DNA of 64,000 bases from contig JACTVC010000012.1 of assembly GCA_018417955.1 (NCBI GenBank), positions 1,240,001 through 1,304,000 on the forward strand. Direction: 5' to 3'. The DNA comes from Laccaria trichodermophora. Its lineage: Eukaryota > Basidiomycota > Agaricomycetes > Agaricales > Hydnangiaceae. Position 1 is the first letter of the stretch; every line of letters begins with the position of its first letter. Below the pieces are notes generated by a model. That model worked only from the letters and a program-made list of their open reading frames with translations. It made no database searches and was not told where the DNA came from. The translations under genes were made by a program, and so were the position numbers. Positions 43,253 to 64,000 of this stretch are shown here, piece by piece.

Positions 43253-46200
43253 ATGTCCTCCCCTGTCTCTCGAGCCACTTCACCCGGTCTCTTTTCTATT
43301 CGTTTCGGTTCCGTTTCACAGCCAGATGGGCAGCAGGCTTCCCAAAAAGCAAAGGGTGGTGATTCACAACCCAGTTTAAAGAACGGCAGAGCCTCAAAGT
43401 CGAGCGACAAGGGAAAAGAGCCTTTGAGGGGCGACTCCGTATCGCTTGACGAGTCCGTAACTTCCAGTAAGTACGGTTCCTGGGACGTTCTACATTTAAC
43501 GCTAACTATGATGTAGAATCCACAAATGGCGGCCCATCTAATTCCCATTATCACACTTCGTCCCCTTTCACGTTGCATGACCGGTCACGACCCGCAGAGA
43601 GTTCTATTCACGGAGCTAGGAAAACTCGGGGGAGTCTTCTAATAGCTGCGTCGGATGCATTTAGTTTCAAATTTGGGAGACGGAGACCTTCTATCCGACA
43701 AACGCCTATGCCCATCATTCTCCCAGATGTCATTGAAATCTGTGCACCACGGCCAGACGAGGAGGTGGAAGAACGAAACAGGCTACGTGAGATGGCGGCA
43801 CAGGCCATTGGTCTCGGACCCTTTATGGTCCAGCCGGAAACACATTCTCACGAAGGAAGCACTGAGGAGGACGAAGGTAGCAGTGAGGTACCGAATCCAA
43901 GGTTCGATACCCCAGAGATTCGGCGGCTGGGTGATGTGAGAAGCTCGGAGTCTACGCCGAACATAAGCGGGAGGTCTCCACATGGCTCCAGCCTCTCTGT
44001 TGCTGTTCCCTCAGCTCTTTCTCCGGGTCGATATCGCTCTGGGTCAATGCTTGCGCATGCACGAACGAATTCCACGACAATGGCCCCTATCCCTCCATTC
44101 CCAACCAAGGCATCATCCTTGACTTCCTTTCGGCAGTCCACCGCCATGCTTCCGAAGTATTACCCGCCTTCATCTCTCCGAATCTTCGCGTTGTCGAAGA
44201 GCTGGAAGAGTCGATTTCTCGTTCTATCGTCACCCACCACTTTATTGACCAGAGGCCAGACCCCTGCTGTTTCCTACTTGCATTTGTTCAAATCATCAAA
44301 TACGGAAGAAAGAGAACTGGAAAGGCTGGAAATCAATGAAGATAGTGTTGTGTTTGTGGCTGAAGATGAAGTTGGGGGCCGTCGAAATGTGATCAAGATT
44401 GGAGGGGTCGATGTAGGTGCGATGAAAAAAGAGTGGAATTATGAAGAGGGGGGCCGTACGATGTGGCTTCTTCAAATAACAGACCCAGTGGAATCGCAGA
44501 AGTGGATCTCGACCATAAAGAATGCTATTCTGGGCCAGAGGTAAGCCAAATTGACAATGTCCAATCCTCACACTAAGCGCGATATGATAGAACTGTACGA
44601 GCTGGCTTGCTTCCAGGTACCAGTTACGGAGGTATCGAACCTCGGGGTGATATGGATGTGATGCTTTCTATTCGTGCACAGGGATTGGTGACCTCGCCAA
44701 GTGCAAGCCCTCGTCCAGGTCCTGATACTCCACCACAGACGATATCACAAGGAGACCACCATTATGCCTCGTCAATATCCTCCCATTCTGTTCGCTCCCA
44801 GGGCACTGTTCCAAAAATGTCTCCGCCTGGTGCAGTATCAACTCTGAAGGGTTTGTTCACAGCATCCCGGCCACGCTCCGCTTCGCGAGCGGCCTCTATC
44901 GAGTCAGAACGCCAGCAGGTCGATCGCGAAGTCAATGATGATTCTTTCACTCGTATGGGAAGCAGTCTCCTCAACATGATGCGGTCAAACACACCCGATA
45001 GTCAGTCAGTAACGCCTCCAGCGAATGGAGGGGCCAATCGACACACCCTACCGTTTGCTCCCACTCCGCCTATTGGCCGCCCTATTGACCGCAAGATCCT
45101 TTCTGAGCGCCAGCCCCTCCAATGGGTGACAAAGGATCCTCCAATTGCCCCCAAGGATCGAGCAAACAGGACCTTGTCTTTGGGAGCCATGTCCCTCCAA
45201 CCTCCTCCAAGAAAGCGCTGGACATCAGTTGGTCCAACAATTATCACAACGACACCCGAGGAATCTACTGCCAAGACACAGGTCAATGGTATAAGTGGCT
45301 TTGCTAATACTTTCGGTCACAAGTCTTCGTATGGTCGATCTTCGCAAGAAAGGTCTTCATACGAGAGAGCCGAGACTGAGCCATCTGGCAGTCCAACAGA
45401 TCTTTCGGGGTTTTCATTTGGAACGCCCGAACAAAGGCCTCGCGCGCCGTCATTACAATCAGTTTCGACATATGCATCAGGGGAAAATGCTTTGAGTGCA
45501 GAACGGTCAAGTTCAAGTACAAAGAGGAGTTCGAATGGAAAGCGATTGTCACGGCAGGGCTTACCACACAGATTAACGCCGCCTAGTGGCCCTCCTCCAG
45601 CTATTCCACCCACTCACTCGGTGACGAGACTCCATGTTCATCCGTATGCGGCCGAAATACCTCCTAGTCAAACTTCCTCGTCACACTCCGTCAATAGCCA
45701 AAGGAGTATTGTCTCTAGCCTCCCCTCTTTCTCGAAAAGAGCCTCGGGGTCATCTTTCCGCAGTGTCAACACATCTAGCACCACTCAATCCCACAGCAGT
45801 TATCACAATACCTCTGCAGCCCGACCCATGAGTAGTCACAGAACATCAATGCCTCCCCCTCCTCGCCCTGCCCCTACAACCGCTCTTCCACCAGCACCTG
45901 ACCAAGATTCCCTCAAGCCCCCCGAGTCGGCTGCAACAGCAACTAAATCACCATTCCGTAGTAACTCTGTCGCACATCGTACATTCAGGCTATCGATGAT
46001 TGCACCCAAACCACCACCATCCAGTGTCTTGCCTCCTCGCCCCGATGAACCTGATTATAAAACCCATCGCAGGTCTTCCAGTGGCAGTAATACCCGCTCT
46101 CAGCTGGATTCTATTCCAGCATCCCCAATACCCCCACTGACTGTATCACCCTTTCCCCCTCCTGTCGGGCCTCTGCCGCCGACACCCGCCAATGCACCCT

Positions 46201-46658
46201 CGGATGCATTACCAGCACCAACGTCTCGACATACTTCATTCAAACAACGGTTGCGCATTCTCAGTGCGCCTTCACCCTCCGCAAACGTTGCACCAACGCA
46301 AATTTCACGACCAACAACGGCCTCTTCCATATCACCGATGTTTACGACCTCACCCCCCACCACGCCGATAGCTGAAAAGATCACGTTGTTTCAAAATGAT
46401 CCGAGCTTCCTGCAAATGCATACGCCTGTCCTGCCCTCCATGCCACCTCCTCGAGTATTCACCCCTCCGTCAGAGCAATATGCTGAGCTTATATCCTTAT
46501 CGCCTCCTCCACGGAGAGGTTCCAAGCAAGTTCTAGAAATCGGATTAGAGAGTCCAGAATTGCTTTGTACACCAACCGAGAAGCTGGAAGGGGAACCTCG
46601 GTTGTTGTCTCTTTCACGCCCTGGCTCGGTTATCTCTCTTGGAGTTGTGAGTATGTAG
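43253..46658 (+). CDS. PH-domain protein with long disordered tail
   Basis: Exons 43253-43466, 43517-44540 and 44591-46658 join to 1,101 residues. Around residues 285-410 is a PH domain: LPKYYPPSSLRIFALSKSWK, FLVLSS, SYLHLFKSS and the C-terminal helix with the conserved Trp, TDPVESQKWISTIKNAILGQ. The rest is disordered: Ser/Pro-rich with many PPxP and PPPxP stretches (e.g. PAPTTALPPAPDQD), candidate SH3-binding sites. This layout suggests a membrane- or polarity-associated scaffold. I do not recognise a named orthologue. The last exon is a single 2-kb block. Confidence 0.85.
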
Positions 46659-46888
46659 ATGTCACTCATGTTCCTCATTCATACTGCCTTTCTTTCTCAT
46701 CTCGTGAACCTTGTCTTTGGGATGGGATGGATTATTCTCGATGTATAATCAGTGGTTTTCGTATCTAAATTACCTCAGTTGTTCTACAAATATATGCGGT
46801 TTATCATAACGTGTGCCCAGAAAAATGAGATGAAAGCCTTCAATGAATAAGTATACAGCGTCGATACTAGATACAAAGCAACAAGAAA
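46659..46888. other. Short convergent intergenic region
   Basis: 230 bp between the stops of the PH gene (plus) and PRP8 (minus). AATAAGTAT near 46846 could belong to a poly(A) signal. No gene is seen. Confidence 0.35.
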
Positions 46889-56057
<9,169 letters not shown>

Positions 56058-56223
56058 CCTGTGATGGTGTCGACGAAAGAGTTGGTTGCTGATGTAATGC
56101 AAAATTCGGATCCGTTGACGCGTGTGCACGGACCGACAACAACTTGGGAATTTCTTACTGCGCGTTTAGCAGCTCGATTCCGTGAACAGTAATTACAAGT
56201 AGTGGTGATGACACATTTGATAT

Positions 56224-57471
56224 CTATGAATTACCAAACATCCCTTTGCTCGATGACAGCTCTGCTCCAAGCTTGTATCCCAAAACCTTGAACACATATC
56301 ATCAGACCTTTCAAACAAAACAACGAAACCATCTCGCACCTTATCCCAATCTATCTTCTGACGTGTAAGAGGCAAAGCACGACGAAGGCCCTTGAATGTT
56401 TTCTCCCCCATCTCCTGATAGGTATCGTTCAACGAAATTTGATATTTTCCTTCTTCATCTTCAATGAGCGCAATAATCTTGGATGCCGCCGTGTTGGAAG
56501 GGGCTGAAACGATGGCAGGAGGAAGGGCGAAGGAAATATTGTGTGTCGTCGACAGTTGCACCTACTTCCAGTTAGTACTGGGCATCCAAACGACACTACA
56601 TGAGGAACTTACATTCCCTTGTTCATAATAGTGAACGTTCACTAGTATTTTCCCGACCACTGTGTTCTCCGTCAAGTTAACGACGTATTCTGATCGCCAT
56701 CTCCCAGACCTGTTGGCTAATGAGCCTCAAGGATGCGATTTCTCACAGATGAACTTACCAAAAATTGGTGGGGTTGTACTTATTGGCAACAACCTGAACG
56801 ACGAACTCGGGGCCCTCATCTGAGGTTGAGGAGAAAACGGATGCCACGCCATCCTGGAAATGCGATGATAGATACGACAGAGCGGAGGTCTGTAAGGCAA
56901 CCCTGAGAGGATTTTCATGAATAAACTGTGATGAAGATTGACATCCTCATACCGGAATGATTCATGCTCAGCATCTGGTTCAAACGATTGAGGATTAGAT
57001 GCTTCCTGTGAATCATCATGAATCAAGAGCCTTGGCAAGCGTTGTACGACAACATACCAGACTGAGATGGTCAAACACAAAGCTCGTTTTAGATCTTGGA
57101 TCTAAAAATCTCTCCTGAGTTTCATCCGAATTCTCTGCCGGAAGTCTAGCGGCTTCGCTGATGATGGACTATTCTTCAGCTTGTCAACAGGCTTAAGCTT
57201 GTCAACGCAGCCCATTTTCACCTGATGACCTGTTCCAGGAACGTCCACGGTAGTAAATTGGCCAATGTTGTACTCTCTCAACGCGGGATGTATGCCTTCT
57301 TGCAGGAGATCATCGTCTCCAATAATGTTACGGACATCTGGGGCTTCTAATCAGTTGACAAACTTTGGAACAGCGAAGCCTGAACAAACCATTGAGCACG
57401 TCGTTGATCTCACCAGGTGGTGACTGCAGCAAGAAAGTTGAAGCTATTTGAACGCGCTCAGTCGTGTCCAT
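56224..57471 (-). CDS. CAP1: F-actin capping protein, alpha subunit
   Basis: ATG 57471 (MDTTERVQIASTFLLQSPPG), stop 56224-56226. The start contains the alpha-subunit signature LLQSPPGEINDVLNDV, continuing IIGDDDLLQEGIHPALREYN and, after an intron, LDPRSKTSFVFDHLSL. The second half has WRSEYVVNLTENTVVGKILV, VHYYEQGNVQLSTTHNISF and the C-terminal actin-binding region GEKTFKGLRRALPLTRQKID, WDKVLGYKLGAEL, ending GMFGNS. Several introns of about 50 nt. With the beta subunit (not in this window) it caps barbed ends of actin filaments. It lies 166 bp upstream of the PRP8 start on the same strand. Confidence 0.95.
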
Positions 57472-57595
57472 TAGATATTAGAATTGTGTTGGAAGCAGGT
57501 TTGTGCCATTCGGAGTTTGCCGATCATATCACTCAACAGCCAATCTTTGACAAATTCTTATGCTATTTTTTTATCCATACATTTATACTGTTCCC

Positions 57596-59462
57596 TCAAA
57601 GCTTTGAGCCAAACTGCGATTCTGTCACACCAGCACCCATGGCAGCTGTTGACGAAACTCCTCCAGTGACTGTCTTGATCAAATTGTCGGCATAATCAGC
57701 GCCGCTCCACTGTGGAAATTCTTATCAGTATGTGCCAATGCCACGTAGAGAGTCGCATACCTTTTGATGAGTAAGAACATCAGTGCCCAACTCGCGCTCT
57801 TTACGCTGGACGAGCTCAACGTAAGCCTTCATGCCAGTCTTCGCAAAATTTTGGGCGAAGAGGTCCGAGATGTAGGCATTCGAATGCAGACCACCAAGCT
57901 AATCGGAAGCTTGTTAGACGAAAGAGACTTCAAGAGAGATGATAACGCACAGTGATGAATTGCCAGACGAATCCAAGCTTGCCCAGCTCCCAGACATAGC
58001 CTTGCATATCTTTGTCGTTCAAACCTGCAGCCTCCCAGTTGAAGGATGGACTCAAGTTGTACGCCAACCAATGACCTGGGCGAGCCGCATGAACACCATG
58101 AGCGAACTCTTGAGCTTGCTCCAAAATCGGCTTCTTCGTTTCCATCCAGAGAAGGTCAGCGTACGGGGCGAAGGCAATGGCGCGATGGATAGCACACTGG
58201 GTACCACCTTGGTACCTGTAGTAACCCTCGCGAGTCCTTGGGCTGTCCCAATTCCAGTATGGAATGGTTCGCAGGCCAAATTCCTTCTGCGCAATGGCAA
58301 CGGCTTCTGGGTGGGAAACCCGCGAAACGCGCGCCACTAACTTATCTAGGGTAGCCTTGGTCGCACCCTGCTTCCCAAGCGCCTTTGCCAACGTTGTGGA
58401 GAACAACTCCAGGTTAGCACTGGAGATCCATTGATCCTCGATCGCTTGGAGTTGGTCGCCACTTTTGCCAGCAAGCTCGGCCTCCACCATGACATCGTTC
58501 AGAGGGGGTTGCGACGGATTTGTAGCTCCCAGAATAAAAGCATGATCCCGGCCGTCAATGTTCGAGGTGATGAGGGTGGCCGCCTCGGAGTCCGTTCTGG
58601 CGATGACCAAATTATCAACCCCCATGATGTCATATTGCAGACGAATAGCAACGAGACGGTTAATATGCTCCTGGATAGGCACCAAAACTTTGCCCGCCAT
58701 GTGGCCACACTTTTTGGTTCCTGGTGCTTGATCCTCAACATGAATGCCGGCGGCACCCTTTTCGACGAACATCTTGGTTAATTTCATTACAGCAGTGAGA
58801 CCACCGTGGCCGGTATCGGCGTCAGCGACTATGGGGCGAAGATAATCAACGAAAGGAGTTTTGGCGAGCTCAGCCTCGGACAGCGAAGAGCGTGCCTCTC
58901 TTTGCTTTCGGTCGTGGAATAGCTGAGCCATGAATAAATGTTCAACTTTGTTCGGGACAGTGTTCGACGGATAATCTAACATCGGAATCAGTTCCGTTCA
59001 TTCATCGGAGGGATAACATCAAACGCTACCGGCAAGATCAGGACCCGGCTCGTTTGTGCTCGAAGCCGTGCTTGACGACTGCCAACCTGAGACATAAACA
59101 GTCTCGAGATACTTCGCCATTTGCGTTACCTGGACAGGATCCAACCTACATCGAATAAGGTTTTTAGCAAAGGTGACGATGCTAGTCACTTACGCTCCAT
59201 ATGTGTGGGATGGAGTGCCGCGCTTGGCGTGCTCGCTGAGCAGTTTCCAAAGCTTCTTGCCCTGCACGTTTGAAGGATATTGGATTGCAAGTGTGCCCCT
59301 CTTAGCGACGACATCCGCGGCAGTATAGGGACGCTTTACTCGTGCAAAACGGGGGTTCTAGATTTCGTGAGCTCAACGAATGTCTGAAGAGATATTTGTT
59401 ACCTTCCACCACTGCTCGACCTGAGCAACTTCGTGTGCAAAACGGGCTCTCTCGCTAGACAT
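57596..59462 (-). CDS. ICL1: Isocitrate lyase
   Basis: ATG 59462 ([20 protein letters not shown]), stop 57596-57598. The large exon (58982 down to about 57955) contains ADADTGHGG and [19 protein letters not shown], with KKCGH the catalytic signature of isocitrate lyase. It also contains NLSPSFNW and WQFITLGGLHS-type segments. The protein ends FGSKL, so it carries a canonical SKL peroxisomal targeting signal. The enzyme splits isocitrate into succinate and glyoxylate in the glyoxylate cycle, used on acetate, ethanol or fatty acids. The length is normal for fungal enzymes (about 540 residues). Malic enzyme, 4 kb away, is a metabolic neighbour, perhaps by chance. Confidence 0.97.
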
Positions 59463-59700
59463 TGTAGTAGATTGTAGTATAGGGTGAAGATTGACTCCAG
59501 GCTGTATATAAATATCAGGCGCTTTACAGATGACGCACATGTGATTCCGGTCAAAATGGAATGTGCCGCGCGTGAGAACATCCAAATTACAGTAAAGCCG
59601 TCGGCCGTCCGATCTTCGAATGAACTTCAATGAAAAAAGTGAGAACCTTCGAGCTGGCCGAAAATACTGCTTGATTTTTGGATAGAACACATTTACATGA
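59463..59700. promoter_or_regulatory. ICL1 upstream region and ALG7 3' end
   Basis: 238 bp between the ICL1 start and the ALG7 stop, both on the minus strand. A C/G-rich CCGTCGGCCGTCCGATC at 59598-59614 could bind zinc-cluster factors, as expected for a gluconeogenic gene, but no site is proven. Confidence 0.3.
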
Positions 59701-61444
59701 CTACCTCCTATCGCCATCATACACAAGTCCCGCGAGGCCGTATCTCACGAAAAACGCGAAAAGGCTTCCGGCAACCTAAGTAAGCAGCAAATCAGTAAGA
59801 TAAAATGTAAAAGATTCACGTGGCTAACCTGGGAGAGCATCAACACCTTCACCAGACTTTTCTCGTTCATTGGCCCAAGTCTCAACAAAAAGAAGTTCAA
59901 TATCGTGAGATTATTAGCTTCTAGAATGTTGCCAGTGTTCGGGTGGATTGTCAGCTCTGTAAGCCCCAGCGTCGACAGTGTGTGCAGGACAAGAGCCGAA
60001 ATCTTTGATGGTGGACCACGTTCGAACATCGTCTTTGAAGGATGTAAAAGGTTAGTGTTTGGATCAAATCTGTGGTGCGCTTGAGCTACAACATTGCAGG
60101 ATCGGGGGTTCAGCTTACCTTGGTACCCTATGCCGAGGGCAAGGAACAAGCCCAAAAAGTTGCGGACAAGAAAGTAGGAAATTAAAGATTTGAGGGATGA
60201 AAAATAGCAGTAAAGTCTTTGAAAAGTGCGCTTGAATCCCGACTACAGCAAATGCCATTCCGGTGACATAACAGAGGGTGTCCCCAGGAAAGACTCGAGC
60301 TGGATACCTATGGGGAAAAAGATAAGAAACAAGCGTCAAAAGGAGTATACAGTTAGCACACCAGTTATGATACATGAAGCCAACACACACGGCGACCAAG
60401 GGCAGCATAAAATACAAACTGAAGAGATGCCTCTCGACGAGTTCTCGACTTCCATAGGACATACCAGCGCTCCAAACGCCGCCGAACCCAAGTTCCGCTT
60501 TGTTTCCAAGGAGGTGAAGGGGTATCCGGAAATCCACTGGCCAAGGTAGATACAACAAGTCGTTGATAATTACGGATATGGAAATTATCAAGGCCTGGCT
60601 GACTTCAGATCCATTTATGCCAGCTAGAATATTGATGCTGTTCGTTGCAAATGTCGATAATAGCGACATGTACACGTAGTAGAGCGGTCCTAAGTTGAGA
60701 TTAGATGTGTTACAAGCTTAGGCTGAAAATCAGACTCACCTAGATTGACAAGCGTTCCGAAAATGAATCGAAACGGCAGCGGAACGACGATGGTGGTGTT
60801 TCCACGTTCAGCGTAGTAAACCATCAATACTGGAATAGAAGCTATTATCGGGATCGGAACCTTATGCCGCCAACGGATGTCGAACACGTCATCCAGGAAA
60901 CCCAGTATTGTCGCTATCAAAAGTGACAAGAGAGAGGAGAGGTAGACAGAGAGCTAAACCACCGAGTGTTAGCGAACAATGATTTTAGACGTGTTGGTTC
61001 CAACCTGGTAATGAGGAAATTCTTTAACAATTAAGCCTTCACGCGATCTCTTTAAATATGCTTGCTGCGAGATGGGGTTGGAGAACGCAAAAGGTATAAA
61101 TAAGATCAAGAGAATGATATATATGGAGGCGCAGACAAGCCCCATGCTTTCTGGACTAGCAAAACGATGAGATATGCCAACAATCATTAAAATTATACGC
61201 ACATGGGCGTCTGGTAGGTCTTGAGCAAATCCCTCCCCTTCAAGTTAGCCTTGACGAAGGCTGGGCCGAGCGCAGGCACCAGAAACACTGATGCAAGAAA
61301 TGCAACGATGGAGAACCCAATGGATGAGTACAACGCCGGCAAAGACGGGACGGGATCTATGAACGGTCGCAAGATAAACCATGCTGCCACTGGTACTAGA
61401 CTGAACAGAAGTACGGGGGATAGAGGTCGCGGTGTGAGCGCCAT
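59701..61444 (-). CDS. ALG7: UDP-GlcNAc:dolichyl-phosphate GlcNAc-1-phosphate transferase (Alg7/DPAGT1)
   Basis: ATG 61444 ([20 protein letters not shown]), stop 59701-59703. A polytopic ER membrane protein with about ten hydrophobic segments. Family motifs are [29 protein letters not shown] substrate region (61205-61150), [20 protein letters not shown] with the metal-binding [22 protein letters not shown], and [20 protein letters not shown], followed by [20 protein letters not shown]. The catalysed step is the first in dolichol-linked oligosaccharide assembly and is the tunicamycin target. Introns of about 50-60 nt. It is divergent from the SET-TAD3 gene with only 71 bp between the ATGs. Confidence 0.97.
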
Positions 61445-61515
61445 AGCTGTCGTGTCCTGAGTTGACGCGTCGACCCAAAGCCCGGCAAGCCGGCCCGCTA
61501 GCCGCCTCCCTTTCC
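61445..61515. promoter_or_regulatory. 71-bp bidirectional promoter with ACGCGT box
   Basis: This is the whole space between the ATGs of ALG7 and SET-TAD3. It contains ACGCGT at 61465-61470 in a near-palindrome TTGACGCGTCGA. At this length the 5' UTRs and core promoters must overlap or be very short. Confidence 0.5.
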
Positions 61516-63286
61516 ATGTCTACTCCCGGTCCTGAGCATCTAAACAGCTCAGGCTGCACCATCAGAGTCACCGAAGAGAAGGGGCGTTGCGTTCATGGTA
61601 ATGTCATTGCATCTCCTTGCTAGCGACGAGCTGACATTCTTCTAGCATCTCGCTTCATTCCAAAGCATACCACCATCGAGATCAGTCCTGTCCTCCTCTT
61701 TTCAAAGGAAGAATACGAATCGCACGGCAAGCAAGCAATTTATCCTACAATGTTTCACTAAACCTCCACTCATAATAGGAAAACACACCGTCCTTGACCA
61801 TTACACCTTCAAATGGCCAAACAATCGCATGGCCCTCGCGCTTGGCCTCGGTATTGTACATTAAGCGATGTACCCCACTGCTAAACTGAAAGGTTGAAAA
61901 GGATCGTTATTCAACCATTCGGAAACCCCAAACGTCTCCTACACCCTCGACAAAACCACAGACTCCATCCGATATGTCACCGTGCGTGATGTGCAACCAG
62001 AAGAAGAGCTCAATATTTTTTACGGTCACAATCTTTGGTTCTCCCCCGCTGGTGTGCTCGAGAATAAGTTTGTAGAAGAGGTCAATGACGATGGCTGGGA
62101 TGGGTTGCTTGGCGTCGTTGAAGAGAGTAATACGATACCATCGAGTGACCCATTTCAAAACCTGGATGAACCTGTGAAAGAGGAAGATCTTCCCTTCACG
62201 CGGTATAAGCTACCACCAGAGGAGGAGGAGCCCGGTTCTATCAGAACAAGTTTGTTTGACACGTCCGATTTACAATCGACACGCTCATCTTTGTTTTCAC
62301 AGTGCAAGCCTGGGTTACCGATATCCTTGACCAAAAACACATCGCCACGCTTCTGAAGTGAGTTCATAAACGTGGTAACCAATTGTAATATTCTAACAAC
62401 GAAAAGATGGTTAAAGCAAACCGGTTTAGACACTCCAGACCTGAGCCACCTCAAACGCATCCGGAAACAAGATGATTTGACAACTCTCCTCCTCACAACC
62501 TCACCTCAGCCTCCCCAACTTCCTGAAAACGTATCTTTATCTGCACCATATCCACTCGATGTTCCGGCGTCTTCTGCACTGACGTTACCTTCCCTCGCCT
62601 TGAAATCAGCTCTTTGGCCGACCCTATACACACCCAGTCGGAAGGACGAGCCGGAGACATGGACGCGAGGCAAAGTTCACTGGGCTCGTGAGGCCATGAA
62701 ACGGGCGATAGAAGCTGCCATCGAAGCTCATGTTCGCGGAGAGGTAAGCATATCTTCCTTGTCAACGTCATCGATTTCTAAAATAGCTCATTCTCCTTAG
62801 CTTCCCATCGCTGCTCACGTACCAGCGCCTTACGAAAACAAGGAAGATATTGCGCATTTTGAAACCTTCATTGCATGCGATACGCGGACATCAACGCAAC
62901 ATCCCCTTCGGCACGCTGCTATAAACGTTGTGCGACAGATGGCAGACCACCGTGCTAGTCAATCTGGTAATTCGAAAATTTCAAAAAATGGCGAGAATGA
63001 AGGTTCAGAGTCCTCACGCAATGGGACCAACTATCTCCTAACCAACCTGACCCTGTTTATGACACACGAACCTTGCGTTATGTGTAGTATGGCTTTGCTT
63101 CATTCCAGGGTAAAAGATGTGGTATTTCTATATTCCATGGAAGAGACTGGGGGGTGCGGCAGTCTGACCTGTTTACCAACACTCAAAGGAGTCAACCACC
63201 GTTTCAACATTATGCAATGGGATTCTAATGACTGTCTAGACATTCCTTGTAGAAAGCTTTTCTTAGATAAAAAATTGGACGCCTGA
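61516..63286 (+). CDS. TAD3: SET domain fused to Tad3, tRNA adenosine deaminase non-catalytic subunit
   Basis: Exons 61516-61597, 61646-61726, 61779-61850, 61902-62249, 62303-62357, 62407-62743 and 62801-63286 join to 486 residues. Residues 1-~150 form a small SET domain: the lead-in [20 protein letters not shown], then [14 protein letters not shown] (NHSxxPN) and [10 protein letters not shown]. Residues ~200-486 are Tad3/ADAT3: [23 protein letters not shown], the zinc site [11 protein letters not shown] in which the usual catalytic Glu is missing, [20 protein letters not shown] and [20 protein letters not shown]. Tad2-Tad3 converts A34 to inosine in tRNAs. One intron (61727-61778) seems to use a GC donor. 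Splicing of 62250-62302 makes a Met codon at the junction, so a separate TAD3 start there is not available from unspliced RNA. Confidence 0.88.
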
Positions 63287-63400
63287 AAAAAATATTCCCG
63301 ATCCTGGTCTACGTGCAGATGCTTGGAAGGTGACGTAGCCAAGTCCTTGACGATATACAGATATTATACATGAATTGAGGAAATCATCAAGGGTGACCCG

Positions 63401-64000
63401 TCAGAGACGAGGAATGTTTGTCGGTTGCCATTGCTTCGCCTTGATATACTCCAACAAAGCATCGTTAGATAGACCTCGGAAGAGAGCGTTTTCGTCGACA
63501 TTCTGATTTTATAAATTAGATTTGATACAGTCTTCAAGGATCAAGGTAACTTACGTCCTTTTGAGCAGCCCGGATGACAGCCAATGCAATGTGGGCGCTG
63601 ATATCACGGATGCGGGTGAGACGCGGGTAGACCAAATCACAATCTTTTTCCTCGTTTGTGAGAGACGAGGCCAATGAGATCGCGGCCTGCTCCACCATTG
63701 CGTCCGTGACATGCCTCGCTTTGGAAAGGATGGAACCCAACCCAATACCGGGGAAGATGTACATGTTGTTTCCCTGTCCAGGCTCATATATCTTGCCTTC
63801 AAACTCCACAGGCTTGTACGGGCTGCCAGAAGCGAAGATGACGGAGCCATTTGTCCTGCGGGGTCAGTGAGTAAATGAAACCAAGAAGCGTCCGTCGAAA
63901 ACTAACCAGCGAATGGCATCGGAATAGTCTAGTTCGCACAGAGACACCGGGTTTGACAGAGGGAAAATAATCGGACGGACATTGGTTTTAGCCAACAGTT
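63401..64000 (-). CDS. Malic enzyme, C-terminal part (N-terminus beyond window)
   Basis: The minus-strand frame enters at 64000 and stops at 63401-63403. Exons are about 64000-63908, 63857-63553 and 63504-63401. Sequence: NVRPIIFPLSNPVSLCELDY, then FASGSPYKPVEFEGKIYEPG and GQGNNMYIFPGIGLGSILSK, all strong malic enzyme signatures (NADP-binding and C-terminal domains). The end is KQWQPTNIPRL with no targeting signal. The enzyme decarboxylates malate to pyruvate. NAD or NADP use and location depend on the part outside the window. Confidence 0.95.

Noticed and set aside
56224..57471. Capping protein beta subunit
   Set aside because: The SPPGEINDVLNDV start and the GLRRALPLTRQKIDW end are alpha-subunit motifs. 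The beta signature is absent.
57417..57695. Plus-strand frame of 92 codons between CAP1 and ICL1
   Set aside because: It overlaps, in antisense, the first exon of CAP1 and the last exon of ICL1, both secure.

Overview
The window looks like nuclear DNA of a filamentous basidiomycete, probably an agaricomycete. Genes are dense and cut by many GT-AG introns of about 45-60 nt, with two apparent GC-AG introns. The gene set is that of a mushroom-forming fungus: F-box/LRR and MATH-BTB genes, a Skn1/Kre6 glucan synthesis protein, and a Crypton-like tyrosine recombinase with a GCR1-type tail. I saw no rRNA gene, convincing tRNA or CRISPR array. All exon joins are read by eye from splice signals and protein continuity.

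Layout. 1-3368: two divergent genes with mitochondrial-type N-termini, the left one running off the window. 3740-5280: GRASP/Grh1 Golgi protein with a histidine-rich tail. 5654-7870 (-): MATH-BTB protein. 7985-12271 (-): Prp24/SART3-type U6 snRNP recycling factor. 12644-14085: F-box/LRR protein. 14086-16372: no clear gene, but an ATCACA-rich patch and a tandem array of about eight 159-bp units. 16373-31311 (-): SAP-domain Crypton-type tyrosine recombinase, split inside one short intron by a 10.9-kb LTR element (18261-29161) lying on the opposite strand. 32041-34418: Skn1/Kre6 GH16 protein. 34864-38765: Ulp2-like SUMO protease. 38983-41226 (-): unrecognised SAP-domain protein. 41467-42568: coiled-coil protein resembling SIKE/FGFR1OP2. 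43253-46658: PH-domain protein. 46889-56057 (-): Prp8. 56224-57471 (-): actin capping protein alpha. 57596-59462 (-): isocitrate lyase with a C-terminal SKL. 59701-61444 (-): Alg7. 61516-63286: SET domain fused to Tad3. 63401-64000 (-): C-terminal part of malic enzyme.

The most unusual object is the LTR element. It has 368-bp LTRs with no difference I could find, TG...CA ends, a 5-bp target duplication (GTAAG), a TGG-type primer-binding site and a G-run before the 3' LTR, so it looks recently inserted. Between the LTRs, and starting inside the 5' LTR, is one uninterrupted 3,294-codon frame in which I recognise no gag, protease, reverse transcriptase, RNase H or integrase. It is built partly from internal repeats. 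It sits in a 55-nt intron of the recombinase gene, at that intron's branch-site motif, and the target duplication leaves the motif intact next to the acceptor.

The remaining genes are housekeeping: splicing (Prp8, Prp24), secretory pathway and wall (Grh1, Alg7, Skn1), actin, SUMO, tRNA editing and C2/C4 carbon metabolism (isocitrate lyase, malic enzyme). They show no sign of forming one pathway; the two splicing genes are 35 kb apart.
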